A stretch of 64,000 nucleotides of DNA from Ancrocorticia populi (GTDB lineage: Bacteria; Actinomycetota; Actinomycetes; Actinomycetales; Actinomycetaceae): NCBI RefSeq assembly GCF_003123745.1, contig NZ_QETB01000004.1, positions 186,001 through 250,000 on the forward strand, read 5' to 3'. A model generated the notes under the pieces. It did no database searches, was not told the DNA's origin, and was given only the letters and a program-made list of their open reading frames with translations. Made by a program: the position numbers and the translations under genes. Shown here piece by piece: positions 26,309 through 35,949 of this stretch (positions are counted from its first letter, which is position 1; every line of letters starts with the position of its first letter).

Positions 26309-26354
26309 TTCAACGTTAAACTGTGAAATCCTAATTCAAAGGTTCAACGTTGAA
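26309..26354. promoter_or_regulatory. Pair of LacI-type operators
   Basis: TTCAACGTTGAA (26343-26354) is a perfect 12-bp palindrome, and TTCAACGTTAAA (26309-26320) differs by one base. Their centres are 34 bases apart. They lie between the divergent lacI-type gene and the first permease gene, the nearer one about 22 bases before its ATG. Confidence 0.75.
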
Positions 26355-26375
26355 TGTTACACTTCAGGAGGGTCG

Positions 26376-27248
26376 ATGAGGAATACCTCAAACCGCTTGA
26401 CGCCCTATTTATACATTCTGCCGATCGTTCTTCTGGGCGGCGTCCTCATCTACTTCTCAATCGGATTTACCTTCCTTGCCAGCCTGACCGATTGGAACGG
26501 TCTGACAAAGTATGAGTTCGTGGGGTTCCAAAACTACATAGACCTTTTCAGTGATCGCACGTTCCGCCGAGCCACTCTCAACACTGTCATCTTCATGGTG
26601 ATCACGGTGGCTGTCCAGGCTGCCCTTGGACTTCTCGTTGCGGTAATCTGCAAGGAACGCATGCCGGGAAGCAATTTTTTCAAGGCCGTATTCTTCCTGC
26701 CGATCGCCATGGCTCCCGCTATCATCGCAACGGTTTTCCGCTACATGCTCGAAACAAACTACGGCTCTTTCAATGAGACTCTGCGTTCCATCGGGCTCTT
26801 AGGAGAAGGCGAGGTGATCCAATGGCTGGGCGCTGATTTGGGCGTATGGTCCATCATCGCCATCAACATCTTCCAGTGGATGGGCTTCTCGATGATGATC
26901 TACTTCTCCAGCCTGATGGCCATTCCCAATGATATCTACGAGGCTGCCCGCATCGACGGCGCCGGCTGGTGGCGCACACTCTGGTCCATCACAATTCCCT
27001 CCTTGCGCGGTACAACCAGTGTCCTCATCATTTTGGGCATTGTGGGATCACTGAAGACCTTCGACATCGTGTGGCTAACCACCGGGGGCGGGCCAGGAAA
27101 TGCGACCCAGTTCCTCACCACGTACCTCTACCAGACCCGTGGCGATCGTGAAGCAGGATACTCGTCGTCTATAGGCGTCATCATCCTGCTGATCGCCTTC
27201 CTACTTTCGCTTATTCAACTACGTGTCAATTCGAGGAAGGACGCATGA
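26376..27248 (+). CDS. Carbohydrate ABC transporter permease (MalF type)
   Basis: A 290-aa permease from ATG 26376, with AGGAGG just upstream; the frame reaches back to 26301 without support. Six membrane segments, with the EAA loop EAARIDGAGWWRTLWSITIPSL. It pairs with the next gene by ATGA overlap. First gene of the LacI-controlled operon. Confidence 0.92.
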   Translation: MRNTSNRLTPYLYILPIVLLGGVLIYFSIGFTFLASLTDWNGLTKYEFVGFQNYIDLFSDRTFRRATLNTVIFMVITVAVQAALGLLVAVICKERMPGSNFFKAVFFLPIAMAPAIIATVFRYMLETNYGSFNETLRSIGLLGEGEVIQWLGADLGVWSIIAINIFQWMGFSMMIYFSSLMAIPNDIYEAARIDGAGWWRTLWSITIPSLRGTTSVLIILGIVGSLKTFDIVWLTTGGGPGNATQFLTTYLYQTRGDREAGYSSSIGVIILLIAFLLSLIQLRVNSRKDA

Positions 27249-28042
27249 AGCCTAAACTTTTCGCCCGTGTCATCATGTACGCGGTGCTCGTCTTTCTTCT
27301 GATCCTTTGGATGTACCCGATCGTCATTGCGATTGTGAAATCTGTGCAAGTGGGCGGATGGCACAACTACTCTGCCGTGCTGAACCACGATACGTTCAAC
27401 TACTGGAGTGCGATCGGCAACAGCTTCCTCATGGCGGGCCTGTCCACGATGGTCATCATACTCATCTCCTCTCTGGGTGGATACGCCTTCTCCAAGATGC
27501 AGTTCCGAGGTAGAGAAGTCATCTACCGGGCGCTCCTCGCATGCCTGGCCGTGCCCGTAGCTGCCGTGGTAACCCCGCTATTCTTCACCGTCAACACGAT
27601 GGGCTTACGGGACACTCGGGTGGGAGTTATCATCCCGATGATCGCGTTCAACGTCATGATGATGCTGTTGCTGATGCGCAACCATTTTGACAGCATTCCG
27701 GACGACCTCTTGGAAGCGGCAACCCTGGATGGTTGCGGCACCTTCACTATCTGGCGGCGGGTCCTCATGCCACTGAGCGGCTCTGCTCTGGCTACTGTGG
27801 GAGTCCTTTCCTTCGTCTACTGCTGGAATGAATTCCTTCTCCCGAACCTACTTTTGACGTCACCGGAACTCTTCCCCGTGCCAAAGGCCATATCACTCTT
27901 ACAGTTCGACCGCATGAGCTTGGAACAGATTTCCCAGCTCTACGCGGGGCTGATCCTCATGACCATTCCGTCGGTCATCGTTTATCTGTTCAGCCAGCGC
28001 TACCTCCAAGAAGGAGTAGCCGCAGGGGCGGTGAAGAATTGA
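27245..28042 (+). CDS. Carbohydrate ABC transporter permease (MalG type)
   Basis: A 265-aa permease with six hydrophobic segments. The EAA loop is EAATLDGCGTFTIWRRVLMPLS, and the C terminus ends QRYLQEGVAAGAVK, typical of MalG-like subunits. It overlaps the MalF-type gene by four bases and the GH43 gene by one. No ATPase gene is nearby, so a shared ATPase (MsiK-like) elsewhere is expected. Confidence 0.92.
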   Translation: MKPKLFARVIMYAVLVFLLILWMYPIVIAIVKSVQVGGWHNYSAVLNHDTFNYWSAIGNSFLMAGLSTMVIILISSLGGYAFSKMQFRGREVIYRALLACLAVPVAAVVTPLFFTVNTMGLRDTRVGVIIPMIAFNVMMMLLLMRNHFDSIPDDLLEAATLDGCGTFTIWRRVLMPLSGSALATVGVLSFVYCWNEFLLPNLLLTSPELFPVPKAISLLQFDRMSLEQISQLYAGLILMTIPSVIVYLFSQRYLQEGVAAGAVKN

Positions 28043-29925
28043 TGGTCTCGCCCTACGCACCTGCCACGTATACCAATCCAGTTCAGTACACGGACGGCAT
28101 CGCGCACACAAACCCTGACCCCTTCATCCTGCCCTACAGAGGCAGCTACTACTGCTATTCGACGGGCGAGGAGCAGGTCAACGTTGCCGTGTCACAAGAC
28201 TTGGTAACTTGGCACCACCTCGGGCCCGCACTCACGGTGGCTGGCCGTAGCCACTTCTGGGCGCCGTGCGTTGTATATAACAACGGACGCTTTGACATGT
28301 ACGTATCCTTCCGGCCCGGTGGCTCCTCCGATCCGCACGATGAGCGGCTCCATTTGGCCACCAGTTCGGTTCCTGAGGGCCCTTTTACTCCCGTCCACCG
28401 CTTCTTCGATACTTTCGCGATTGATCCGGACGTGGTCCGTGATTCGCAAGGGGATTTGATCCTTTTTTATTCAGTGAACGACGACGAAGCTACAACCCGC
28501 CGTATCGGAACTGTGATCGTGGCAGATCGCCTCCTTGCCCCCGATCAGCTGGAGGGACGGCCCCAGAGGATTGTGTCGCCTTCCATGGACGAAGAGGTTT
28601 TCGAGCGGAACAGATTTGGGGATGGCCGCGATTGGCACACCATTGAGGGCGCCACCTACATCGAGCGCGGCAACCGCGCCTTCTTAACGTATTCAGGCAA
28701 TGCGTACGAGCACAAGGATTACTTCATTGGTCAGGCCTCTGCGCCACTTACTGGCACGGCCGGCCACGAGCTGGAATGGTCGAAACATCCTGACCCCGAT
28801 ACGTTCAGCCCCCTTGTCCGTCAAACCGGGGCGGTGGAGGGGACCGGACATAACTCCATCACTACTGCACCTAACCTAGTTAGTGATTGGATCATTTACC
28901 ATGGCCGTTCTACCGATCAAGTTCGGCAGATAGGTGTGGAACAACGCGTGATGCGGATTGATCCGCTTTGGTGCGGATCGAAGCGGATGTACACGGATGC
29001 ACCCAGCTCTGAGCCCCGCATTAAACCCGCTCTTCCCGCCGTGCATACTGGTGAGCTGACGATTGACGGCCCCCGCCTCTGCGATGGAAAGTTCGCCTTC
29101 TATGTCGCTCAGGTCTGGATAGGGCCGGGCCCCAGCCGCGCTGGCTTCCATCTCCGACCGGAGTCTGGGGGCACTATCGAGGTGGTGGTTGATCATGATG
29201 ATCGGACTCTATCTGTCAGGAACCAGGGGGCAGGGCAAAACCGTGATCTCACCAAGGAACTGCCGAATACCGTATCTACGAGCTGCTGGCAAAAGCTGCG
29301 CATCGAAAAATCCCCAGGATCTGTATGCGTTACGTTTGCCGATACGGTTCGGTTCAGCTGCGACATAGACGATTCCCCTGCGAGAGTGGGACTCACCAGT
29401 AGTCGCAGTGGGCAACGCTTTGACGATTTCTCCATAACCCGCCATGTGGAGCTCTGGCAGGGTGAACTCAAGAATCTCTCCTCAGTTCTGGATGTGACGG
29501 GTACCAGTCGTGATCGTGAGCTGACGGCCTCAGGGCCCCGTCCCACATCTGGTACCACGGTTTACGAGGTGGCCACGGAACCCGGTGGCACAGCCATCGT
29601 TGAGCCGTGGCGGGCAGGATCACAACACTATATCCGCATCAAGATTACCCCGGAAGACCTTAGGGTCGAGTGGTCGGAACCATTGGAACACACAGAAGAG
29701 TCACTAGCTTGGGAGCAGAACGAATCTTCTGCTGTGATCAGAGCAGAAGTAGCCAACGCTGAGCTCGTCCTACACATTGGGACGCGGCGTTTCTGCTACC
29801 ACGTCACCCAAGCGCCAGCTACCCAGCAGATCTCATTGACCGCTGCCCACCTATTGCACTATCAGGAAACCGATTACTCGCAGACAACAAGCCGGTTCAT
29901 CGACCAACAAAGGAGTAGACAATGA
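28042..29925 (+). CDS. Glycoside hydrolase family 43-like enzyme with C-terminal beta-sandwich
   Basis: A 627-aa protein from ATG 28042 (TGATG overlap). Residues about 10-330 form a five-bladed propeller with GH43-type acidic residues: Asp26 (NPDPFIL), Asp128/Asp130 (AIDPDVV) and Glu202 (IEGATYI). Residues about 335-630 look like concanavalin-type sandwich domains. There is no signal peptide, so it should cleave imported arabino- or xylo-oligosaccharides in the cytoplasm. The exact bond is unknown. Confidence 0.85.
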   Translation: MVSPYAPATYTNPVQYTDGIAHTNPDPFILPYRGSYYCYSTGEEQVNVAVSQDLVTWHHLGPALTVAGRSHFWAPCVVYNNGRFDMYVSFRPGGSSDPHDERLHLATSSVPEGPFTPVHRFFDTFAIDPDVVRDSQGDLILFYSVNDDEATTRRIGTVIVADRLLAPDQLEGRPQRIVSPSMDEEVFERNRFGDGRDWHTIEGATYIERGNRAFLTYSGNAYEHKDYFIGQASAPLTGTAGHELEWSKHPDPDTFSPLVRQTGAVEGTGHNSITTAPNLVSDWIIYHGRSTDQVRQIGVEQRVMRIDPLWCGSKRMYTDAPSSEPRIKPALPAVHTGELTIDGPRLCDGKFAFYVAQVWIGPGPSRAGFHLRPESGGTIEVVVDHDDRTLSVRNQGAGQNRDLTKELPNTVSTSCWQKLRIEKSPGSVCVTFADTVRFSCDIDDSPARVGLTSSRSGQRFDDFSITRHVELWQGELKNLSSVLDVTGTSRDRELTASGPRPTSGTTVYEVATEPGGTAIVEPWRAGSQHYIRIKITPEDLRVEWSEPLEHTEESLAWEQNESSAVIRAEVANAELVLHIGTRRFCYHVTQAPATQQISLTAAHLLHYQETDYSQTTSRFIDQQRSRQ

Positions 29926-31226
29926 GCACGCGAAACTATAGAAAGCACATAGCGCCTCTCGTGGCACTGACGGCTGCAGCAAGCCTCGCCATAGCGGGAT
30001 GCAGTGGATCCGATTCAGAAGGAGGTTCCTCAGATGATGCGGTCACCATAACCTTCCACTCTTGGCTCCCCACTCAAGACCAGTGGACCGACCTTATCGA
30101 GGCCTTCGAGAAGGAGAACCCGAACATCACCATTGAATTCACACGAGAGGAGGATTACGGGGACTACCTTACGAACCTCGATAACGAGATTCTGGCTGGA
30201 GAAACTCCAGACCTCTACGGTATTCAAGTGGGATCGTCCTTTGACGATTACGCCGATTTCGCCCTTCCCATTGAAGAATACGCCTCGGACTGGATCGATC
30301 AGCTCAATGAAGAATCAGTCAATCAAACAACCACCACAGAAGGTACGGAGGCGGCCATTCCTCTCTTAACGGGCGGCATGGAGTACTACCTGTACAACCA
30401 GACACTCCTCGACGAACTTGATCTTGATCTGCCCACCGATTACGACTCGCTGTTAGCGGTGAGTGAAGCCGCGCGCGATGCGGGATATTCGCCATTCGCC
30501 ATGGGTGCTGCGGAAGAGTGGCATAACGCCGATTTCTTCGTCTGGTTGAGTAACCAATATGGAGATGGCGGTGACGTCTACAAGGCCGCCGCGGGGGATA
30601 TCCCATGGGATTCCGATTCCCTTGTTGAAGCCGCAACACAGTGGCAAAATCTCTTCTCCGAGGGCGTGTTCCAACAGGGCGCTACCTCCACCACCACTTA
30701 TCCGTCTGCTCGCGATGATTACTTCCTCGCCAGAAAGTCGATCGCTATGCCCACGGGATCGTGGCACATTGGCGCGGCTCTTTCCAGCAGTCCTGAAGTC
30801 CCCGGCACTGCAGTTGAAGGCGATGAGATCGGGATGGCCACATTCCCCACGCTCGGAGACAACGATGCTGGTGTCACATCTGGCGTTGACTTCGCCATCG
30901 CCATAAACGCGGACATCGATGATGATCATTTGGTGGCCGCATCAAAGTTCGTGGAGTTTATGGCCGTGGGTGAAGGACAACAGATGTGGGTTAATACCCT
31001 TCAGGGCTTCCCCGTGGCAGAAGGTATGGAAATTGAGGTGGGCGATGAAACTGAACTAGCTCAGTCCAGCCTCGATCTAGTCACCGAAACATTGGAAGAG
31101 GCCAGTTATCCCCGCAAGCTGACCGTTCCTGGAAAGGAATCGCTCGAGAATGATCTGGGTATTGTCTTGCAGAATATCGGAGATGGCGCTGACCCAGCTG
31201 ACGAACTAGCAACACTCAACGATTAA
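29922..31226 (+). CDS. Extracellular sugar-binding lipoprotein
   Basis: A 434-aa family 1-type solute-binding protein. Signal peptide with lipobox (LAIAGC, Cys at 27), Ser/Asp-rich linker, then the typical ITFHSWLPTQDQWTDLIEAFEKENPNI start. It delivers the sugar to the two permeases. It is unusual that the binding protein is the last gene of the operon, after the permeases and the GH43 enzyme. ATGA overlap with the GH43 gene. Confidence 0.92.
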   Translation: MSTRNYRKHIAPLVALTAAASLAIAGCSGSDSEGGSSDDAVTITFHSWLPTQDQWTDLIEAFEKENPNITIEFTREEDYGDYLTNLDNEILAGETPDLYGIQVGSSFDDYADFALPIEEYASDWIDQLNEESVNQTTTTEGTEAAIPLLTGGMEYYLYNQTLLDELDLDLPTDYDSLLAVSEAARDAGYSPFAMGAAEEWHNADFFVWLSNQYGDGGDVYKAAAGDIPWDSDSLVEAATQWQNLFSEGVFQQGATSTTTYPSARDDYFLARKSIAMPTGSWHIGAALSSSPEVPGTAVEGDEIGMATFPTLGDNDAGVTSGVDFAIAINADIDDDHLVAASKFVEFMAVGEGQQMWVNTLQGFPVAEGMEIEVGDETELAQSSLDLVTETLEEASYPRKLTVPGKESLENDLGIVLQNIGDGADPADELATLND

Positions 31227-31259
31227 TCAGGGAGTTCCTCAACGCCCTATTGACCCACC

Positions 31260-31312
31260 AGCTCCCCGGGATCTGGGTTGAGAATCACCTCAGCTCCTCG
31301 TTCCGGGGAGCT
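31260..31312. terminator. Possible hairpin after the sugar operon
   Basis: AGCTCCCCGG pairs with CCGGGGAGCT over 10 bases around a 33-base loop. No T-run follows. The rest of 31227-31462 shows nothing recognisable. Confidence 0.4.
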
Positions 31313-31462
31313 CGCTATGCGAGATCACTTCTTGCGCATCTCACGCCGAGACCTCGTCTTTCGCCCACGAGACAACCTACAAGGACACAGCAAGACACTG
31401 ACAGCGCGATTTCACTGTGTTTGGCTCCGCCGAGGTTGCGTCCAATCTCTGGGAGCTGAGGG

Positions 31463-32656
31463 TCAATCGTTTAGCTCCTCGAGGCTCTGGACCGTCGGTT
31501 CGGGCGCGCGCAAAACTCTGTAAACCTCCCAGATTACGGCGATTAGAGGGATTGCGATAATCGCCCCGAGCAGCCCCGCCAGCATGGTCCCGGCTGCGAC
31601 ACCAACGGCCACCACCACCGGGTGGAGCGATACTTGACGGCCCATGACGAGTGGCTGAAGGATATGTCCCTCGAACTGCCCAATCAGCGCGATGCCAATT
31701 CCTACCACGGCAGCTTTGACGATGCCATCAGCCGCGAGCGCCACAATCATTGCAATGATCATGGCTGCGGGAGCACCGATCATCGGGATGAAGGCGCCAA
31801 TCATTACGAGGACTGCGAGCGGTGCCGCCAAAGGAACGCCAACAATCAATAGCAGGATGGCCGCCAAGATCCCGTCCGTAACGGCGATGATAATAGTCCC
31901 ACGAGCATATCCGGAGAAGGTCTTCCAACCAGCGGTGGCGCTGTGATGCACGTTCCTGCGGTTCTTGGCGGGTAGCAAGTTGATGAACCAGAGCCACATC
32001 TTGGATCCTGACGTCAGGAAGAAGACCGCCATGAAGATGGCGAGGGCCAGCATGGTCAGGCCCAGCGCGATAGCGGAAGCGGAACTCATCGCCTGAGAAG
32101 CGACGTTGCCCGCGTTATCCTGAACCCATTCCATCACGGCAACTGTGACCTCATGAAGCCTCTGGTTCACTTCGCCGTCACCGATCATGTCGCTTAATGG
32201 GCTGCGGTCAAGGAAATCAAACACCTGCGCGATGCCGGTCGAAAACTGTGAGCCGAGATCAGCCCACTCGTTTGAGACGGAGTATCCAACGAAGAACAAC
32301 AGACCACCGAAGAAGATGAATGTTCCCAGGAGCGACAGGGCAGTGGCCAATCCTCGCGGTATCCATTGGGATAGCCACCCAACGAACGGCCCAAGGAGTG
32401 AGGTAATCACTAGTGCCAAGAACACTGCGATAAACACCATTTGGATCTGAGCGGTAGCGAAGATGATGAAAGCCACGACCAGCCCAATGCCGATGAGGTA
32501 CCAGGCTCCCAACCCGTATTTCGTAAGAACCGCGGACACTCCTCCGTAGCTTTTCGGGGTAGGTTCCTCGGCCTCGACCACCACGGCAACTACTTCCTCC
32601 TCAGGAGGGGCTTCAGGTGGGATTGGCACTGATTCTTCTTTGTGTTCCTCAGACAT
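31463..32656 (-). CDS. AI-2E family (PerM/YdiK-like) membrane transporter
   Basis: A 397-aa protein. A Glu/Pro-rich cytoplasmic N terminus (about 45 residues) is followed by seven or eight membrane segments. Family marks are the paired helices at 55-105, GFIPMIGAPAA-like text (GAFIPMIGAPAAMIIAM) and LQPLVMGRQVSLHPVVV. Members export small molecules or ions; despite the name few handle AI-2. Confidence 0.9.
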   Translation of the reverse strand: MSEEHKEESVPIPPEAPPEEEVVAVVVEAEEPTPKSYGGVSAVLTKYGLGAWYLIGIGLVVAFIIFATAQIQMVFIAVFLALVITSLLGPFVGWLSQWIPRGLATALSLLGTFIFFGGLLFFVGYSVSNEWADLGSQFSTGIAQVFDFLDRSPLSDMIGDGEVNQRLHEVTVAVMEWVQDNAGNVASQAMSSASAIALGLTMLALAIFMAVFFLTSGSKMWLWFINLLPAKNRRNVHHSATAGWKTFSGYARGTIIIAVTDGILAAILLLIVGVPLAAPLAVLVMIGAFIPMIGAPAAMIIAMIVALAADGIVKAAVVGIGIALIGQFEGHILQPLVMGRQVSLHPVVVAVGVAAGTMLAGLLGAIIAIPLIAVIWEVYRVLRAPEPTVQSLEELND

Positions 32657-32782
32657 GTTCGTCTCTCATCCGCCATAGAACGCAACCTAAGTGCGACACT
32701 ACGGCACGATGAGCATTAGTGCGAAGTATCGATATTGGCTAATCGCCGCTTTTATGTGGGAGCCTGCACTTAAGGTGTGGTT

Positions 32783-33607
32783 ATGAGTACACAACCGCCG
32801 CCCAGTCAGCAATTCCCGTCATTCCCACCTAGCCAAAATTCAGCGATACCCGAACAGAGCCAGCCAGATTTCGGCAACCAATGGGGCCCGAGTCAACAGG
32901 CTAAGTCTCCCTTCTTCAAGAAGTGGTGGTTTTGGCTTCTTATTGGCTTACTACTCATAGCGGGCGGAGTGATTGGCGGACTCCAAGCAAACTCTAGTTC
33001 CACAAGTTCCTCAACACCCGCCACGTCGCAATCGCCTGAGCCGACGGAATCTGCCATAACGGTTGAAACCGAGCCACCGACGCCTCCAAGCGAGGCGCCG
33101 CAGCCCACAGTGGAGCCACCCGAATCTACTCCAGAACCGGCCTCAAACGTGCCAGCTGAGTACCAGTCCGCTCTCGATTCCGCGAAGTCCTATTCAGACA
33201 TCTTCCATATGAGTAAGGCGGGCCTCTTCGATCAGCTCACCTCCGAATACGGCGATGGCTTCTCAGCAGAAGCCGCCCAATATGCAGTCGATAACCTCGA
33301 CGTTGACTGGAAGCAGAACGCCCTAATGAACGCCGCCTCATATAACGAATCGATGCCGATGAGCTATCGAGGGCTCTATGACCAGCTAGTCTCCGGGTAT
33401 GGCGAACAATTCACCGACAATGAAGCCCAATATGCGGTGGACAACCTTGATGCCGATTGGAACAAGAACGCCCTAGAATCCGCGAAAAGCTACCAAGACC
33501 TCATGGATATGTCATCCTCGGAGATTTACGAGCAGCTTGTCTCCGAGTACGGGGAAAAGTACACCGCAGATCAAGCTCAATACGCGATCGATCATCTGGA
33601 CGGTTAG
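32783..33607 (+). CDS. Membrane-anchored protein with three Ltp repeats
   Basis: A 274-aa protein from ATG 32783. A Gln/Pro/Ser-rich N terminus (1-45) leads into one membrane helix (about 48-70), then a Ser/Thr/Pro/Glu linker (71-120). Three tandem ~47-residue Ltp (host cell surface-exposed lipoprotein) repeats end the protein, each with ALxSAxSYxxxxxMSxxxLxxQLxSxYGxxFxxxxAQYAxDxLD. The Ltp protein of Streptococcus phage TP-J34 blocks phage DNA entry. A host-encoded exclusion role here is possible but unproven. Confidence 0.87.
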   Translation: MSTQPPPSQQFPSFPPSQNSAIPEQSQPDFGNQWGPSQQAKSPFFKKWWFWLLIGLLLIAGGVIGGLQANSSSTSSSTPATSQSPEPTESAITVETEPPTPPSEAPQPTVEPPESTPEPASNVPAEYQSALDSAKSYSDIFHMSKAGLFDQLTSEYGDGFSAEAAQYAVDNLDVDWKQNALMNAASYNESMPMSYRGLYDQLVSGYGEQFTDNEAQYAVDNLDADWNKNALESAKSYQDLMDMSSSEIYEQLVSEYGEKYTADQAQYAIDHLDG

Positions 33608-33703
33608 TCTGGGAGGCTCAGATTTGCTGCGCGTTACTTCGCCGTCGTTGTAAAAGCACAATCAGCCGAGCAAGCCTCGAAAGCGCGCCCACCCAAAAAG
33701 AAA

Positions 33704-33749
33704 CTGGGGGCCGGCTCAACGGTACCCCGTACTACGAGCCGGCCCCCAG
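33704..33749. terminator. Terminator shared by convergent genes
   Basis: CTGGGGGCCGGCTC and GAGCCGGCCCCCAG form a perfect 14-bp stem with an 18-base loop, between the Ltp-repeat gene and the aldehyde dehydrogenase gene. Confidence 0.8.
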
Positions 33750-33765
33750 AATGGTTCTTCTCACG

Positions 33766-35172
33766 TCAGAAAGCGGGCGAGAGCCCCGCATCGGACTGAT
33801 CGCTTACTCGAATGAGGTGATCGTTGACGAATTCACCAACGCCCCATTCGGCAAGCTCACGGCCGTAACCGGAGCGTCCAACGCCGCCGAAAGGCAGGCC
33901 AGCACCGGTCACAGATGCCTCATTAACGAAGCTCATCCCGGTCCGGATCTGCGCCGCAACACGCTCAGCAAGCGCCAAATCGCTGCCCCAAACGGAACTA
34001 GCCAGCCCATAATCAGAGTTATTAGCGATGGAGACTGCTTCCTCCACGTCCTGCGCGGAAAAGACGATGGCAACGGGACCAAAGATCTCATTGGAGCCAG
34101 CGTCGGAACTTGGATCAACGTCAGTGAGCAGAGTCGCCTCCATGTAGGCGCCTGGCCTGTCGAGCGCGTTTCCACCAACCGGCACGCTCGCCTCCCCACG
34201 CTGACGAGCATCTTCGATTCGCTCTACGATTTCATCGCGCGCACCAATCGACGAAAGCGGACCGATATCCGCACTCTCATCGTCCCACGGCCCAACCGTC
34301 AACTGGCCGATCTTCTGCTTGAGAATCTCAAGGGTGCGGTCATAAAAATCGTCCAGAACGATCAAGCGCTTTGGAGCGTTGCATGCTTGACCCGTGTTGT
34401 ACATGCGGATCTTCACGAACTGATCAAGAACCCAGTCCAAATTCTGATCATCAAGAATCAGGAAGGGATCGTTGCCGCCCAGCTCCAAGAGCGACTTCTT
34501 ATAGTGCTCGCCTGCAGTCTTCGCCACGGAAGCACCGGCGGATTCCGAGCCGGTAAGGGAAACACCAGCAACGCGCGAATCGGCCACAAATCCGCCCATC
34601 TGCGAGCCGGACGCGTAAACGTTAATGAACACGTCTTCGGGCAGGCCCGCCTCGCGGAGGATGTCCGCGCAGGCCTGTGAAGATAGCGGGCAGATCGAGG
34701 CATGCTTAAGCACAAGGGAATTGCCCAACAAGAGGTTCGGTGCAGCCCACCGAGCAACCTGATAGTAGGGGAAGTTCCACGGCATGATGCCAACTAGCGG
34801 CCCGATAGGATCCTTGCGTACATACGTGTGGAAGGCGCCTTGAGCCGGAAGCTCTTGAGGTGCCAGCAGTTCGTGGCTATGTTCGCCGTACCAGCGGTAG
34901 ATATCGGATACGATGTCGATTTCGGCGATTGCCCAACGCTTGAGTTTGCCCATCTCGCGGCCGATGAGAGCAGCGAGTTCATCCTTGCGATCCTCATAGA
35001 GCTGGGCCGCACGCCTTAAGACTGCCGCGCGCTCATCTATCGGCGTTTGCCGCCACGATTCGTAGGCGATTTCAGAACGATCGAGGATTGCATCGCGATC
35101 AGAATCCTCAATTCGATCGAATGTGTCCTCGGATTTGCCGGTAGAGGGATTGTTCAACGAAAAGGTAGCCAT
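33766..35172 (-). CDS. NAD(P)-dependent succinate-semialdehyde dehydrogenase-like protein
   Basis: An aldehyde dehydrogenase of 468 aa from ATG 35172, with GGAGG upstream; the frame extends to 35226 without support. PWNFPYYQVARWAAP, catalytic Glu230 (LELGGNDPF) and nucleophile Cys264 (NTGQACNAPKR) are present. The start (NPSTGKSEDTF) and length resemble GabD1-type succinate-semialdehyde dehydrogenases. Substrate is inferred from family resemblance. A long antisense frame across it is a shadow. Confidence 0.88.
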   Translation of the reverse strand: MATFSLNNPSTGKSEDTFDRIEDSDRDAILDRSEIAYESWRQTPIDERAAVLRRAAQLYEDRKDELAALIGREMGKLKRWAIAEIDIVSDIYRWYGEHSHELLAPQELPAQGAFHTYVRKDPIGPLVGIMPWNFPYYQVARWAAPNLLLGNSLVLKHASICPLSSQACADILREAGLPEDVFINVYASGSQMGGFVADSRVAGVSLTGSESAGASVAKTAGEHYKKSLLELGGNDPFLILDDQNLDWVLDQFVKIRMYNTGQACNAPKRLIVLDDFYDRTLEILKQKIGQLTVGPWDDESADIGPLSSIGARDEIVERIEDARQRGEASVPVGGNALDRPGAYMEATLLTDVDPSSDAGSNEIFGPVAIVFSAQDVEEAVSIANNSDYGLASSVWGSDLALAERVAAQIRTGMSFVNEASVTGAGLPFGGVGRSGYGRELAEWGVGEFVNDHLIRVSDQSDAGLSPAF

Positions 35173-35314
35173 ATTGCCTCCTACGTGCAATGTGGCTAAG
35201 CCGAGGCTAGGCGGTTGAACACCCAATCGAGATCATCGGCTTAGCCGTTCATCTTCTTTTCCACGCTAGTTGGGGCCACCGGGGATGTAAAGGCGAATCC
35301 TCTTCGCTGAGAGC

Positions 35315-35818
35315 CTAGTTCTGACTGAATGCCCCCACAACGTAGGCGGCTTGGCCGATGTGTTGGGCGGCGTCGTCGATAATGCTCACAAGCCGAACAC
35401 CGCGGGTGGTGGGCGGGTCCCAACTCGCATCAATCACGGTATCCAGATCGTCATCCGCGAGCCCATGTAGGTAGTCAACAAGATCGGCAGTCACTGCATC
35501 GATATAGTCCAAGAGCGGCCCGGCATCGTCCACCCGTATAGCACGCGCCTGCGCGGGAGTATGGCCGTATCCCTCGAGTGCCCCAGCATCACCCAGCCCA
35601 ATGCCATCCTTGAAGCGGTCCCACGCCTCGGGCTGGCCAGCCAGATCGGCGAGCTGCGCATCAATCTCGCGGCCCGTGTGCCACAGTAGCCACGCGACCG
35701 AATTGTCGTGACCACCAAGGTGACCGTTGAGAACCTCTTGGCTGAGTTTGCTTTCAAGGGCTCGGGCGGCCTGCGCTGGGCGGGTCGCAGCGTCTATCAA
35801 TACATCTCTTGCATCCAT
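35315..35818 (-). CDS. DinB-like four-helix-bundle protein
   Basis: A 167-aa protein from ATG 35818; an earlier start at 35848 is possible. It is a DinB/YfiT-like bundle: conserved His in LNGHLGGHDNSVAWLLWHTGREID and a second His in DDAAQHIGQAAYVVG give a three-His metal site. Actinobacterial members often use mycothiol in thiol transfer. Function here is unknown. Confidence 0.82.
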   Translation of the reverse strand: MDARDVLIDAATRPAQAARALESKLSQEVLNGHLGGHDNSVAWLLWHTGREIDAQLADLAGQPEAWDRFKDGIGLGDAGALEGYGHTPAQARAIRVDDAGPLLDYIDAVTADLVDYLHGLADDDLDTVIDASWDPPTTRGVRLVSIIDDAAQHIGQAAYVVGAFSQN

Positions 35819-35949
35819 GCCCCCAGCTTCCTCGCCGGAATAACCCACGTCAATGCCAAAGTTCGCGGCCAGAGGATCTTCGCGCCGCTACGCAAGCGGA
35901 CGGCGTGTAAGCTAAGGTTCAGCGAACTGTCCAGCCCGAGGAGCAACCC

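Noticed and set aside
33457-34680. Long rightward open frame of about 400 codons
   Set aside because: It lies antisense to the aldehyde dehydrogenase and across the end of the Ltp-repeat gene, has no family resemblance, and crosses a strong terminator hairpin.
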